Positions 1-10,300 of a stretch of 51,872 nucleotides of DNA are shown piece by piece. This stretch comes from Pelosinus sp. Lineage in GTDB: Bacteria; Bacillota; Negativicutes; DSM-13327. Location: assembly GCA_029239675.1 (NCBI GenBank), contig JARBUM010000014.1:1-51872 (forward strand). The letters are read 5' to 3'. Each line of letters starts with the position of its first letter. The first letter of the stretch is position 1. Made by a program: the position numbers and the translations under genes. The notes beneath the pieces are model-generated. The model was not told the origin of the DNA. It saw only the letters and a program-made list of their open reading frames with translations, and did not search any database.

Positions 1-157
1 TAATGAGTAAAATATGTGACAATAGTATATAATTGTATCCATTCTGTATCATACAATCACTTCTTTAAATTGCATCTGATTAGCGGCTATCACTAAAGGT
101 AGTCGCTGTATATTTATGTGAATTTATCACTTAATTCTGTAAATTTTATCAAAGGGG
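1..157. other. Left-edge intergenic region
   Basis: This AT-rich stretch precedes the Rnk-like gene. I see no open frame or strong hairpin, only the AAAGGGG ribosome-binding sequence at 151-157. It presumably carries the promoter of the next gene, but no clear -35/-10 pair stands out. Confidence 0.4.
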
Positions 158-160
158 TTG

Positions 161-580
161 TTGGCTATATCAAAAGAAATTTTCATTACTAATGTAGACA
201 AAAAAAAATTGCAAAGGCTAATTGTGTTGGAAGAAGAATTCCAGCCAGGAAGCAAGGAATACCTAGATGATTTAACTTACGAGTTGGAACGGGCAGTTGT
301 CACACAACCAGAAAAAATTCCTGAAGATGTAATTACAATGAATTCTCAAGTGGCATTGAAGGATCTGGATAACGATGAAGAATTGATTTATACCTTGGTA
401 TATCCAGATGAAGCCGATATAGCTGAGAATAAAATTTCAGTATTAGCACCTATTGGGACAGCTATTTTAGGCTACCGTGTTGGAGATGTACTGGACTGGA
501 AAATTCCCAGTGGCACCCTACGACTGAAGGTGGATAAAATTCTTTTCCAACCTGAGTCCAGCGGCAATTTTGAGCTATAA
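161..580 (+). CDS. rnk: Rnk-like GreA/GreB C-terminal-domain protein
   Basis: The 139-residue product matches the length and layout of Rnk (regulator of nucleoside diphosphate kinase). Rnk proteins are Gre-factor relatives that bind RNA polymerase through a GreA/GreB C-terminal FKBP-like domain. Family signatures are visible: VVTQPEKIPEDVITMNSQV in the middle, LVYPDEADI, then a hydrophobic segment ILAPIGTAILGYRVGD-like and the KILFQPESSG tail. The start is TTG. Two adjacent TTG codons lie at 158 and 161; 161 leaves a little room after the AAAGGGG sequence and fits the Rnk N-terminus. The gene stands alone and ends at a strong hairpin. The short coiled-coil arm places it with Rnk rather than full GreA. 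Role in transcription modulation is inferred from the family. Confidence 0.85.
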   Translation: MAISKEIFITNVDKKKLQRLIVLEEEFQPGSKEYLDDLTYELERAVVTQPEKIPEDVITMNSQVALKDLDNDEELIYTLVYPDEADIAENKISVLAPIGTAILGYRVGDVLDWKIPSGTLRLKVDKILFQPESSGNFEL

Positions 581-621
581 AAAACAGGAATAAGTCTCTT
601 TTTATTGTATTAAAATATAAA

Positions 622-646
622 ATGCCCTGCAAAATTTTGCAGGGCA
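622..646. terminator. Bidirectional terminator hairpin
   Basis: A perfect palindrome, ATGCCCTGCAAAA and its complement, is followed by TTTTTTCTG on the plus strand and by an AT-rich run on the minus strand. It separates the convergent rnk-like gene and the secreted-protein gene. Confidence 0.85.
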
Positions 647-656
647 TTTTTTCTGT

Positions 657-1190
657 TTATTTACATTTTTGCTGCACTCTTATTTTTTCTAATTCAGCAC
701 CATTCCCCGAGTAGACATAGTTGTATTTTAATGAATCTTCTCCCATCTGCCCCTGATAACTCTGAATCAAATTAAGAGTTGCCTGCTTATAAATATTCGC
801 TTTTGCTGATAAACTTGCACTCCCGGCTCCTGTACCAAAGCTTCTGGCCTTAGGCTCTTCATCCGTGTCAGACCAATTAAGCCATTCTACATAGCCTGCA
901 GCATCGGCCACTTTCTCATAAGCCGCTACATAAGCATCGATGTGAGCTTTATCCTCAGCAAACTTATATTTGCTTGTTATCACAGTAGCTACATTTTTCA
1001 TTTCAGCCTTCCAGGCACTCATATATTTTTCGGCTACATAATTCATCTCTATCGTGTTCATCGCCTCACTGCGATCTATGGCAAAGGCTTTATCAATAGG
1101 ATTTTCCGTATAGTCCTTTGCCATCCCCGTATTAGTAAAGCCCAATAAGAATACGATTCCCAGTAAAACAACTAACATTTTTCTAGTCAT
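657..1190 (-). CDS. Secreted protein of unknown function
   Basis: The 177-residue product begins with a clear signal peptide (MTRKMLVVLLGIVFLLG, cleavage likely after GMA). The mature part is mostly helical and polar, with one short WLNWSDTDEEP stretch and a C-terminal Cys two residues from the end. The distribution of helices and charges faintly recalls LprI/DUF1311-type lysozyme inhibitor proteins, but the diagnostic Cys pattern is missing and I do not assign that function. A GGAGGAAGG ribosome site sits 2-3 nt before ATG 1190. It is the last gene of a minus-strand series, 18 nt downstream of the HlyD-type adaptor, so it may be co-transcribed with the ABC exporter. Confidence 0.7.
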   Translation of the reverse strand: MTRKMLVVLLGIVFLLGFTNTGMAKDYTENPIDKAFAIDRSEAMNTIEMNYVAEKYMSAWKAEMKNVATVITSKYKFAEDKAHIDAYVAAYEKVADAAGYVEWLNWSDTDEEPKARSFGTGAGSASLSAKANIYKQATLNLIQSYQGQMGEDSLKYNYVYSGNGAELEKIRVQQKCK

Positions 1191-1208
1191 TGCCTTCCTC
1201 CTTCTCCC

Positions 1209-2126
1209 CTACAATCCAGAGGGGGTAATTGCAAGTTGGGCTGTCATATTCCAGCGCAACCTCTCATCCCAGCTTTCTGGTGCAATAGTGACAGTATACG
1301 TAATGTCGCCGCGCTTCTTTTCACCGTATGGCCTAATTGATTTCACCTTGCCAAGTATCTCCAGTCCTGGTATGCCGTCAAAAGTTAAAGATACTTGATC
1401 GCCTTTCTTCACCTTAGCAATCGTAAGTTCTGTCAAATCATCACTGCGAATTTCCCACTGACTTTCATCAGCGATTCTTACCAGTACCGTACCAACAGCA
1501 GCATGCTCTCCCACCTTGACATCTAGAAATGCCACTGCACCGCCAATGGGAGCCTTGATCTCTGTCTTCTCAAGCTGACCTTCAGTTTCAGCTAAGCGTG
1601 CTTCTTGAGTCATTAATTCCGCCTGGGACTGAGCTAAGGCGGCTCGATTTCTATCTACTGCTGTTTTAGCCTGATCATAATGTTGTTTAGAGGTAGCGCC
1701 AACTGCTTCTAGACGTTCTTGCCGTGCCAACTCACGCTCAACATCAGTCAGATTCACTCTTGCTTGCTCCACTGCTGCAGCGGCCCGGCTAATATCGGCT
1801 CTAGTACTGCCAACACGTGCCTGATATTCTTGCCTTATCAGCCGAATAATCGGCTGACCAGCCTTTACTATATCGCCTTCCTGTACCAGCACTTCACCAA
1901 TCGTTCCTTCCACTGGCATAACCATCTGGGCATAGCGTACAGGAAAAACAATGCCCTCCGACAACACCCGATTATCAGCTTTAACAGGTGCTATATCTTT
2001 TTTCTCCACTTGGCGCCCGATACTGAACCACCATCCGCCAGCACATAAAACCACAATAATGCACAACGTCAATGCCCAGCGACTTTTTATCCATTGTCCT
2101 GCTACCAACAACTGTCCTGTTTTCAT
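1209..2126 (-). CDS. HlyD/MacA-type periplasmic adaptor of ABC exporter
   Basis: This 305-residue membrane-fusion protein links an inner-membrane ABC exporter to the outer envelope. It has one N-terminal membrane segment (about residues 12-30), a lipoyl-like half-domain (GTIGEVLVQEGDIVKAGQPI), an alpha-helical coiled-coil hairpin rich in Ala/Glu/Arg (about residues 90-180), the second lipoyl half (IKAPIGGAVAFLDVKVGEHA) and a beta-barrel/membrane-proximal end. A longer frame exists from a GTG at 2147, but the GGGGAGAG sequence correctly spaced before ATG 2126 decides for the shorter start. It lies 21 nt downstream of the double-FtsX permease gene, giving the order ATPase-permease-adaptor, as in macrolide or peptide exporters. 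Substrate cannot be read from sequence. Confidence 0.88.
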   Translation of the reverse strand: MKTGQLLVAGQWIKSRWALTLCIIVVLCAGGWWFSIGRQVEKKDIAPVKADNRVLSEGIVFPVRYAQMVMPVEGTIGEVLVQEGDIVKAGQPIIRLIRQEYQARVGSTRADISRAAAAVEQARVNLTDVERELARQERLEAVGATSKQHYDQAKTAVDRNRAALAQSQAELMTQEARLAETEGQLEKTEIKAPIGGAVAFLDVKVGEHAAVGTVLVRIADESQWEIRSDDLTELTIAKVKKGDQVSLTFDGIPGLEILGKVKSIRPYGEKKRGDITYTVTIAPESWDERLRWNMTAQLAITPSGL

Positions 2127-2147
2127 TCTACTCTCCCCGTTCTCCAC

Positions 2148-4580
2148 TTATTCATAGCCAAGTACCTCTCGCACGCTCAGCTTCGTAGCATTCCGCGCCG
2201 GGAGCAAACTGGCAAAGATTGAAAGCAATACTGAAAGAATCAGCCAAATCCCTACACCTAAGAAACTAAAAGAAAATGCTAAGGGACTCTGTAAAAACAA
2301 TACCCCTACCTGATAGCTAAGTAAAGCAGCTACTGGCAGCGCCAAAACAACGCCCAACAACCAGCTTAACACACCAATACATAATGCCTCAACAACAAAA
2401 ATCTTAGCAATTGCCATACTGGAAGCTCCAATGGCCCGCATGATTCCGATCTCCCTTGTTCGTTCCAATACATTGATTCCCATCGTTCCCATGAGACCCA
2501 AAGCACCAACAAAAGCCAATAACACTGCCATAATCAGCAAAAATACTGTCAATATATCAAACTGGGATCGAATTCGTTGTTTTTGTTCCCAAGTAATATC
2601 AACATTTTGAACACGAAGATTATTTTTCTTCAAATGTTCTTCCAGTTTTCTTCCCAAATCAGTTTGCTCCTGAGGATTGGCTGATTGGGCAACGATCTGG
2701 ACTGACCTAGCTCCTCCCGTTTCCTGGATGGCTCCGGTAAACCAGGGATAAGGAGCATACACAATAGGTCCTGTTAGCGTACTTTTAGCAATGCCTACTA
2801 CCGTAAACTTGAGTTTGCGTGTACCTATTTTGAGAACTGCTGTACTACCTATTTTGAGCTGTGGACTGTCTTTCAGCGCTTCCGTATTTACAACAAGCGC
2901 GCTCTCATCCTCCGCTATCAGCCAACGTCCCTCAATCATTTGGGGCTGAATCATTTTGGTGTTTACTGGCGGCGCAAGAATGAATATATTCTTACTGGCA
3001 TCATCTTCAGACTCTTTTTGTTCGTTTCTAAGTACCCGTCCAGAAGTAAATCCCCAGGACTCAGCCGCCTTAACACCGGGAACCTTGAGAACTTCGTGTT
3101 CAATCCGGGTGGCCCGGTAGTTTTGGGTAAAACCAACAGATATATCATAATGGAAATAATCAAGGGCATCATCTAGCGTAGAGTATAAGGATGATCGTAT
3201 GGAGAAAACAGCCATAAATACGGTTCCTGCCACTGTCAACGTCAGCAACGTCAGCGCTAAACGCCCTTTCCGTCGGAAGGTATTTCTTAAGGAAAGCAGG
3301 ATTGGGCGTGATAAGTTGCTACGTCGTTCTAGTAGTCTATCGATCCAAGTATCCAGCCGACCTTTGCTCATCACATTGCCAATACCATAGTCACTAACCG
3401 CTTCACGGACTGTTATTCCAGTACCCCGCCAGATAGGCCAAATAGCAGCTAGTATAGGTACCACAATAGCTGCAGTTGCCTCTAGCAGCAAGACTTTAGG
3501 CGGCAGTTCAAAACCACCTGAGTCAAAGTTAAATACCTGGGCCATAAAACCAGTAACAGCACTTGCCGCCAATGCCCCTAAAGGAGCAGCAACAACTAGC
3601 GCTAATACACCATAGGCCCCAACTAGGATTAGGTACATACGTAAAATCTGGTCACGACGCGCCCCTATTGCCTTCATAATTCCTACTTGACGAACTTGCT
3701 GGGTCAAGATGGCCGATACCGTATTCACTAACAAAAAAGTGCCTAACAACAATGATAACACACCAAGAACAGTAAGCAACATAACAAGGGCATTGATGAT
3801 CCCCTGCATCGGATGCTCCCCGGGTTTATTTACCTGCAGCCAAAATACTGTTGTATCGCCCTGTTCCAGCTTACTCCAGGCCCGACGACCCACTGCTTCA
3901 ATAGGCGCAGTTTCCTTGCCACTCAGTACCCATGGCTCAACCACAAAATTTACTTGATCGAGCTGACGCTCTTCGTCCAGTTTTTCCAGAGTATCCATAT
4001 TAATATAACCATTGGAGCGGCCGCTAAATAAGCTGGGAATTTGGCTCGGATCATATACAATTCCAGTAATCTTAAGCGTTCGCTTACGTCCCGTAGATGT
4101 CTCCACCTGAATACTTTCGCCTGTTACCAGGCCAAGTTCCGACAAAGAAGACCGCTCTAATAGAACATCACCATCACCCGGTGGCCAGGCCCCGGTTTGG
4201 CTTTTAATAATATTTACCTTTTGCTTATTATAGTCAGGAATAGCTGTCAAAAACATTTGACGCCACTCTCCGCCTGCAGTACGAACTCTCAAATCAACGT
4301 TGCGACGTCCCTCAGCCTCTTTAACGCCGCGCAAACTACGAATACTGTCCACAAGGTCCTGGTCAAAAGGATCAGCGTACACACTGGCACTAGCTGGTGC
4401 CGCAGACTTCCAGCTTAAGGCTAAGTCCCTCTCAAACATGAGATAGGAACTATAGACCATTCCTACGGAAAAAACACCAACAGAAATGGATAATACAACC
4501 AATAGGGTCCGTAGCTTATTCCCCCATAAGTCAGCCAATACTTTACGCCAGCGCGGCGTGATCATCGAATACTTAAGCAT
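2148..4580 (-). CDS. ABC transporter permease with two FtsX domains
   Basis: This 810-residue permease carries the FtsX/MacB module twice. One membrane helix lies near residues 20-45, followed by an extracytoplasmic domain and three helices at about 265-400. A second unit repeats this layout: helix near 440-465, extracytoplasmic domain, three helices near 690-800. Each unit ends in the typical cytoplasmic motif before the helices ([16 protein letters not shown] and [17 protein letters not shown]), which couples to the ATPase. It overlaps the ATPase gene by 8 nt, so the two are translated together. Such permeases work by mechanotransmission, moving lipoproteins, peptides or antibiotics from the periplasmic side rather than through a membrane channel. 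The substrate is unknown. Confidence 0.9.
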   Translation of the reverse strand: MLKYSMITPRWRKVLADLWGNKLRTLLVVLSISVGVFSVGMVYSSYLMFERDLALSWKSAAPASASVYADPFDQDLVDSIRSLRGVKEAEGRRNVDLRVRTAGGEWRQMFLTAIPDYNKQKVNIIKSQTGAWPPGDGDVLLERSSLSELGLVTGESIQVETSTGRKRTLKITGIVYDPSQIPSLFSGRSNGYINMDTLEKLDEERQLDQVNFVVEPWVLSGKETAPIEAVGRRAWSKLEQGDTTVFWLQVNKPGEHPMQGIINALVMLLTVLGVLSLLLGTFLLVNTVSAILTQQVRQVGIMKAIGARRDQILRMYLILVGAYGVLALVVAAPLGALAASAVTGFMAQVFNFDSGGFELPPKVLLLEATAAIVVPILAAIWPIWRGTGITVREAVSDYGIGNVMSKGRLDTWIDRLLERRSNLSRPILLSLRNTFRRKGRLALTLLTLTVAGTVFMAVFSIRSSLYSTLDDALDYFHYDISVGFTQNYRATRIEHEVLKVPGVKAAESWGFTSGRVLRNEQKESEDDASKNIFILAPPVNTKMIQPQMIEGRWLIAEDESALVVNTEALKDSPQLKIGSTAVLKIGTRKLKFTVVGIAKSTLTGPIVYAPYPWFTGAIQETGGARSVQIVAQSANPQEQTDLGRKLEEHLKKNNLRVQNVDITWEQKQRIRSQFDILTVFLLIMAVLLAFVGALGLMGTMGINVLERTREIGIMRAIGASSMAIAKIFVVEALCIGVLSWLLGVVLALPVAALLSYQVGVLFLQSPLAFSFSFLGVGIWLILSVLLSIFASLLPARNATKLSVREVLGYE

Positions 4581-5334
4581 AGCTGTCGGTCTCCATTACG
4601 TCAGGTGCCATAACTTGCCCGTCATACACGGTCACAATCCTGCCGCTCCGGCGGGCTAAATCATTGTCATGGGTTACCATTAAAATCGTTTTGCCCCTAG
4701 TGGCTAGTTCTTTAAAAAGGTCAATAACGGCCGTAGCTGTTCTGCTATCAAGATTGCCAGTCGGCTCGTCAGCCACCAGAAGTGGCGGGTCATTAGCTAG
4801 AGATCTGGCAATAGCCACTCGTTGTTGCTGCCCCCCGGATAAATTAGCTGGCAACTTATGCGCCTGTTCGCTAACGCCTACCATTTCTAAGAGCCTCATG
4901 GCCCGCTCCGGTCTTTCTAAACGATCATACATATTACAAAAATCCATAGGCAGCATTACATTTTCTAGGACAGTCAAGGTTGGCAATAGCTGAAAAAACT
5001 GGAAAACCACACCTACCGTCCGGCCCCGCCAGACGGCAATCTGGTTCTCCGTCAACGTATGTACTGGTATTCCAGCTACCCATACTTCACCTTCTGTAGG
5101 TCGGTCAATACCTGTAATCATATTAATCAACGTGGATTTGCCACTGCCTGATTTTCCCACCACAGCAACAAATTCACCTGCTGCCACCTGTAGCTGGATC
5201 CCTTTTAACGCCTCAAACTCCCCCGCCCCCGTCACATACGTTTTACGCACTGATAGTAGTTCAACTGCCGCTGCTGCTGAACGAGGCTGAGGTAAATCGA
5301 CACCGATTAGTCCAGACAACCATTTTCCTAGCAT
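4573..5334 (-). CDS. ABC exporter ATP-binding protein, MacB/LolD type
   Basis: The 253-residue ATPase has all motor motifs: Walker [16 protein letters not shown]-loop [11 protein letters not shown], signature [15 protein letters not shown], Walker [14 protein letters not shown] and the switch His in MVTHDND. The phrase ADEPTGNLD is typical of the LolD/MacB class that partners with FtsX-type permeases. A longer frame begins at 5346, but the second ATG at 5334 has GGAGG five bases upstream and is preferred. About 30 residues precede the canonical domain. It is the first gene of the exporter operon. A sigma-A-like promoter overlapped by a palindrome lies about 170-210 nt upstream. Confidence 0.92.
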   Translation of the reverse strand: MLGKWLSGLIGVDLPQPRSAAAAVELLSVRKTYVTGAGEFEALKGIQLQVAAGEFVAVVGKSGSGKSTLINMITGIDRPTEGEVWVAGIPVHTLTENQIAVWRGRTVGVVFQFFQLLPTLTVLENVMLPMDFCNMYDRLERPERAMRLLEMVGVSEQAHKLPANLSGGQQQRVAIARSLANDPPLLVADEPTGNLDSRTATAVIDLFKELATRGKTILMVTHDNDLARRSGRIVTVYDGQVMAPDVMETDSYA

Positions 5335-5505
5335 GATTTCCTCCATATTTCGAATTTTCTATAGAGAAGACTTGAAGTAAATGGATCACTCTCTAGTGGA
5401 TCTTAATTCTACTTATAGCTGAACTGACTCCTGCATAAGCATCAACTTATATAAAATAGGAGTCTTAGAAAGAACACTTGTTTATCAGATAATCTCATAA
5501 TTGGT

Positions 5506-5537
5506 ATTTACTCTAAAGTAAATCATTTACTCTGTCA
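5506..5537 (-). promoter_or_regulatory. Promoter with overlapping AGTAAAT palindromes upstream of ABC exporter
   Basis: On the minus strand TTGACA (plus 5532-5537) is followed after 17 bases by TAGAGT, a plausible sigma-A promoter. The space between is filled by AGTAAATGATTTACT, a perfect odd palindrome (5517-5531), and by an overlapping ATTTACT-4-AGTAAAT inverted repeat (5506-5523). The placement of three AGTAAAT half-sites across the promoter is what one expects for repression by a dimeric MarR-, TetR- or PadR-type factor. No such regulator is in the window, so its identity is open. Confidence 0.5.
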
Positions 5538-5618
5538 ATCGCAATTTTAATCTGATAATTTTTATTGTTACTCCCTCCACCTTTCGCGCCCTCAACGTTT
5601 TTTTACGCATATAAAAAA

Positions 5619-5645
5619 GCACCCGTTGAGTTTCTCAACGAGTGC
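5619..5645 (-). terminator. Terminator of Met-rich protein gene
   Basis: The hairpin GCACtCGTTGAG / CTCAACGgGTGC has a three-base loop and on the minus strand is followed by TTTTTTATAT. It lies 13 nt beyond the stop codon of the Met-rich gene. Confidence 0.85.
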
Positions 5646-5658
5646 CCATAAGAGAACA

Positions 5659-5985
5659 TTATTGCTGTCCGTTATTATTACAATTTTGCATCATACCACC
5701 ATTTTGCATCATGTCATTATGTTTCATCATCCCATTACCCATCATACCACCATTTTTCATCATTTTCTGCATAATAGGAGCTACTTTTTGCATACTTTCA
5801 TTCAAAGTAGCAGCTTCATCACTAGTAATGGTACCATCATTCACGGCTTGCTGTATCATCTGCTGATGGTTGCCATTTAATGGGCCACACTGATTCTGTG
5901 GATTTACCTGTTCTGTAGTGGCTGCGAAAACTGGCACCGCAATTAATGCTGCCAATACTGTTATAATTAGCATTTTCTTCTTCAT
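5659..5985 (-). CDS. Small secreted Met-rich protein (likely metal-binding)
   Basis: The 108-residue product starts with a signal peptide (MKKKMLIITVLAALIAVPVFA, cleavage before ATTEQ). The mature part has a short helical region (MIQQAVNDGTITSDEAATLN, as in DUF2680-like small exported proteins) and then a C-terminal half crowded with Met: MMKNGGMMGNGMMKHNDMM followed by more MM pairs, one His and one Cys. Clustered Met in exported proteins of copper or silver loci, such as CusF, CopC and PcoE, bind monovalent metals; binding here is inference from composition. It lies beside a Cus-type pump and shares a promoter architecture with it. It has its own promoter and terminator. Confidence 0.8.
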   Translation of the reverse strand: MKKKMLIITVLAALIAVPVFAATTEQVNPQNQCGPLNGNHQQMIQQAVNDGTITSDEAATLNESMQKVAPIMQKMMKNGGMMGNGMMKHNDMMQNGGMMQNCNNNGQQ

Positions 5986-6025
5986 TTTCAGTCCCCCTGT
6001 TTTTCATTTTATATTCTATGTCATT

Positions 6026-6079
6026 ATTATAAACAAAGATTGTGGATTTTTTATGGAGAAACTATGGGATTTCTATGAA
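6026..6079 (-). promoter_or_regulatory. Tandem 11-bp operator and -10 box, Met-rich gene
   Basis: Four direct repeats of an ATGGA/ATGAA core (plus strand 6042, 6053, 6064 and 6075) recur exactly every 11 bp. On the coding strand the last core, TCCAC, begins 15 nt before TATAAT (plus 6026-6031), and no good -35 box is present. Repeats replacing the -35 element are the pattern of OmpR/PhoB-type activators. The same 15-nt spacing recurs at three other promoters in this locus. Confidence 0.65.
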
Positions 6080-6184
6080 GATACAATTTTATTTACCAAA
6101 CCTGTATTAGCTCATATAAATAGTATGGTATTCAGTTGTCCCACACGAACCTCTTTTCTTTGCATCAGCTGCTGCACATCTTCT

Positions 6185-6748
6185 TTACAACACTCGTTTT
6201 GCGCCGTAATAGCGCTGCACAAAATAACTATCATTTATATCACCAATTGCAACTACGCCTTTGGAAAATGAAGTATGAATAAATTTATCTCTGCCAATAT
6301 AGATCCCCACATGGGATGCGCCTGGTTCATAGGTAGTAAAATACACTAAATCCCCTGCCTGCAGAGAAGCTGGCGATATGATTCTGCCCACTAAAAACTG
6401 TAGATCAGCGGTACGAGGCAAATTGATACCTGCTTGCCTATACACATATTGTACTAATCCGGAGCAGTCAAAGCCTTGCCCAGGGGAGGCTCCTCCCCAC
6501 ACTACTGGTTGACCAAGCATCCCTTTAGCAATGTTCAATATTTGTGCTGACTGTCCAGGCTGTCCAATAGGCCCAGTAGCAGATCGAGCTGCCATCTGCT
6601 GCTCATCCGCTACCGGCATGGTCGCTCCTGTTACTATGGAATCCAAGGACTGCATAAACTGACTATAACCAGAGTTTGGAGAAGCCTGAACCACTCCTGT
6701 GCCGTTAAAAATAGCCCCGGCAGCTAGTATCGCTATCCATTTTTTCAT
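6185..6748 (-). CDS. NlpC/P60 (C40) peptidoglycan endopeptidase, secreted
   Basis: The 187-residue exported enzyme has a signal peptide (to about residue 22), a short linker, and a C-terminal NlpC/P60 domain of about 115 residues. Catalytic landmarks are present: the nucleophile in WGGASPGQGFDCSGLVQYVY, the His in GASHVGIYIG and a third polar residue in FIHTSF. The family cleaves the D-gamma-glutamyl-diaminopimelate or related stem-peptide bond of peptidoglycan. A GGAGAAG ribosome site precedes ATG 6748. It lies 28 nt downstream of the lipoprotein gene and is probably at the end of the RND pump operon; this suggests local wall remodelling during assembly of the envelope-spanning pump, which is inference. 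Confidence 0.9.
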   Translation of the reverse strand: MKKWIAILAAGAIFNGTGVVQASPNSGYSQFMQSLDSIVTGATMPVADEQQMAARSATGPIGQPGQSAQILNIAKGMLGQPVVWGGASPGQGFDCSGLVQYVYRQAGINLPRTADLQFLVGRIISPASLQAGDLVYFTTYEPGASHVGIYIGRDKFIHTSFSKGVVAIGDINDSYFVQRYYGAKRVL

Positions 6749-6776
6749 GCTCTACTTCTCCTCTCTAGCCATCTCT

Positions 6777-7238
6777 TTAGTGTTGCATGGTTTGTAAATG
6801 AGACATAGTTGTCTTCATAACATCTTGCATCGTCTTCACTTTACTTTCCATGGCACTAGGATCCAATTTTCCGGAATTAACAGTATTTTTAATGTCACCT
6901 GCCGCCTTACGCAAATTGTCTTTTAAATTAGCATCCATCATATGGGGCAAGATTTTTTCTGTAGTACTCACGAGCTGCGCCGCACTCTTTTGCGCATCCA
7001 TCGTTTGACCAGCCTTCACTTGTTTGACCACGTCTTGCAAGGATTTATCCAAGTCCGTCATCATAGGCATTGGATCTTCCTTCGGCATTGTCGCGCTATG
7101 TCCCTGGTGACTAGACGCTTGCTCTTGACTAACGACTGGCTGCTGAACAGTTGTTTTCCCACTAGATCCACATCCCGCCACTAGAGAAATAACTGCAATA
7201 ATGGCTAACAAACCAAAGAGTACTTTACTTTTTTTCAT
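6777..7238 (-). CDS. Lipoprotein with Met/His-containing helical domain
   Basis: The 153-residue product has a lipobox (ISLVAGC, modified Cys at about residue 23). After a flexible segment with His and Met (SSHQGHSATMPKEDPMPMM) comes a four-helix-like amphipathic region (about residues 60-150) with repeated Lys-Met-Gln spacing, ending in HLQTMQH. I do not recognise a named family. The His/Met content and position directly after the RND permease gene suggest a periplasmic metal-handling or pump accessory role, by inference only. A GGAGG site lies before ATG 7238, and the gap to the permease gene is 91 nt. Confidence 0.7.
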   Translation of the reverse strand: MKKSKVLFGLLAIIAVISLVAGCGSSGKTTVQQPVVSQEQASSHQGHSATMPKEDPMPMMTDLDKSLQDVVKQVKAGQTMDAQKSAAQLVSTTEKILPHMMDANLKDNLRKAAGDIKNTVNSGKLDPSAMESKVKTMQDVMKTTMSHLQTMQH

Positions 7239-7329
7239 AACCCAATAACCTCCAATAATTTTAAAATTCTACTTTTGCTGTGCTGGGTATTCTACCCCAC
7301 CATAGCTTCACTATTCTAGCTAACTGTCT

Positions 7330-10300
7330 TTATTCAGCAGTGTGAGATTTGCCGGACACGGCTGGATTCCTACGCTCCCGCCACTGATTCCAGACTAGAT
7401 AGATGCAAGGCAGCACAACCAGTGTCAAAATCGTAGAAGTAACTAGACCACCCACTACGACAGTCGCCATAGGTCGCTGCACCTCGGCACCAGTACCCGT
7501 TGCAAAAATTAATGGGAACAATCCCAAGCTAGCAACTAGCGCAGTAATCATAACCGGCCTCAAACGAGTGAACGCACCTTCAGTGATGGCTTCTTCCAAG
7601 GACCGGTGATCTCGCAGGTGTTTAATATAAGTCACCATAATGACCCCATTTTGCACTGCTATCCCAAAGAGAGCGATGAAACCTACAGCCGCCGCTACCG
7701 TCATGTAGGTGCCGGTAACATACATGGCTACAATACCGCCCACCAAGGAGAACGGAATATTCATCAGGATAAGGAAAGCATCACTAGCGGATTTAAAGGT
7801 CATATAGAGCAAGAAGAATGTGAGAACAATGACTGCTGGCACCACTAGAGACAGTCGATCTTTCGCACGTTGCTGATTTTCATACTGTCCGGTCCATTTT
7901 AAGGAATAGCCAGCTGGCAAATCAACTTTTTCTTTTATGACTTGGTTGGCTTCATTTACAAAGCTGACCACGTCCCGTCCCCGAGTATTCATCTGAACTA
8001 TCATCCGATAAACCCCGTTTTCACTGCTAATCATGGACGGACCGTCTACAACCTGGAACTGAGCCACTTCACCTAAGGGTACATAGGCACCAGTAGCCGG
8101 GCCGGCCGCTGCGGCAGCTGCACCACCACCCATGCCTGCGCCCATTCCGCCACTGCTGCTTTTCGCCGCGGTGCCGCCACCTGTTACCGGAATGAGGATG
8201 TTTTCCATAGCATCAATGGTTTCTCGATTTTCCCGATTGTAACGCACTAGGACGTTAAAACGCTTACGCCCTTCAATGGTAGTCGTGGCATTTTTACCGC
8301 CTACCGCTAATTCAACGGCATCTTCTACATCGGCAATGTTAAGACCATACCGAGCTGCTTTTTCCCGATTAACCTGAATTTCTAGATAAGATGCACCAAA
8401 GACCCGCTCAGCTAAGAGATCACTGACTCCTGGCACGGTTGCTAGTGCTTTTTCAATGTCAAAGGCCTTCTGCTGAAGCACCTGCAGATCTTCTCCATAA
8501 AGTTTAATGCCTAGTTCGGTACGAACTCCAGTGGTCAGCATGGATAACCTTCCCGCGATGGGCTGGGTAAAGGCTAAGTTAAGTCCAGGCATATTGGTAA
8601 GTCTAGCCATCATTTCTTGCTCAATTTTCTCTTTTGTCATACCGCTTCGCCACTCATCTTTCGGTTTTAGCGTAACGATGGTTTCAATCATACTAATCGG
8701 CGCTGGATCCATAGCCGACTCCGCTCGGCCTACCTTCCCCACCGACATGTCCACTTCTGGAATTTCCATGATAACTTTATCCATGGTTTTAGCCGCTTCC
8801 AATGCCTCGGTTAACGACACACTAGGCAGCATGGTCGGCATAACTAGGAACGTTCCTTCATCCAATTCTGGCATAAAGGTAGTACCGATGAGGGGCAACA
8901 AGGAAAATCCAGCGATCATTACAACGACCGCGATACTGATGGTGGTTTTACTGTTCTTTAATACAGATTTCAATGTGGGCACATACCATTGATGCAGCTT
9001 AGCAACAATCCAGGTGTCTTTTTCCTGAATTTTGCCTCTGAGCAACAAGGTACACAGCACCGGTACCAAAGTGAACGCCAACAGCAATGACCCGCTCATG
9101 GCAAAGGATTTAGCCCAGGCCATCGGAGTATACATTTTACCCTCAGTTCCCGTCATAGTAAATACGGGCAGAAAGGTTACAATGATAATCGTAATGGAAA
9201 AGAAGATGGGTGCGGCTACTTCTTTTGCTGCTTCCAGGGTCACATCGATAATGTTACGCCGGCCCTGGTCCTCTGCCAAGTGTCGATAAATATTTTCCAC
9301 CATAACAATGGCCGCGTCAGTCATAACACCAATGCCAATGGCAATGCCGCCAAGGGACATTAGGTTAGCTGACAGATGAATCTGTTTCATGGCAATCAGT
9401 GCAATTAGAATGCCGATGGGAATAGCACTGGTCACTATCAGGCTCGATCTAACATTTCCTAAGAAAAGAATGACAATAATCGAAACTAAAATAAATTCTT
9501 CAATTAATGCCCGAGTTAGAGTATTGACAGCTTTTTTCACCAGATCCGTCTGGTCATAAAAAGGTACAATCCGCATTCCTTCGGGTAATGACGGCTGGAT
9601 TTCAGTGATCTTAGCTTTCACTTGGTCAATCACGTTGAGCGTATTTTCGCCCATGCGCTGAATGACGATTCCCCCAGCCGCTTCATAACCAGATTTGGTA
9701 AGCACACCCCGGCGAAAATCCGGACCGGCGGTTACGTTGGCTACATCTTTGATATAAATCGGTATATTGTTATTCTGAAAGATTACAATATTTTTAATAT
9801 CGTCAATAGACTGGATTAATCCCAATCCACGAATAATAAATTCCTGACCGTTTTGCTCCACCACTTTCGCACCAATATTAGCATTGTTGGTGCCAAGGGC
9901 ACCAAATACTTGGTTAAAAGTGACCCTATAATTTTGCAGAAGGCGAGGATCCAGATTGATTTGGTACTGCATCACATATCCACCGATGCTGGCGACTTCC
10001 GCTACTCCAGGCACCGCACTCAGCTGCTGTTTGATGGTAAAATCTTCAACGGTACGCAAATCCGCTAGGTTATGACGGTCACTTTCTATGGTATACATAA
10101 AGACCTGACCCATAGGTGTGCTGACTGGTCCTAAGGAGGGCTGTACGCCCCGGGGTAGTTGAGGAATGGCCTGCTGTACTTTTTCGTTCACAACTTGACG
10201 GGCAAAGTAAGGCTCTACCCCATCTTCAAATATGACGGTTATAAGTGACATCCCGAATGAAGAAGCCGAGCGTACTTCTTTCACCTTTGGCAGCCCCCGC

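Noticed and set aside
5626-5880. Plus-strand frames rich in His/Ile/Thr opposite the Met-rich gene
   Set aside because: Antisense shadows created by the repeated Met codons; no ribosome site and the minus-strand gene has promoter, signal peptide and terminator.
7280-7300. TGGGTA/TACCC small inverted repeat between the RND permease and lipoprotein genes
   Set aside because: Short stem and no T-run; not enough to claim a terminator or operator.
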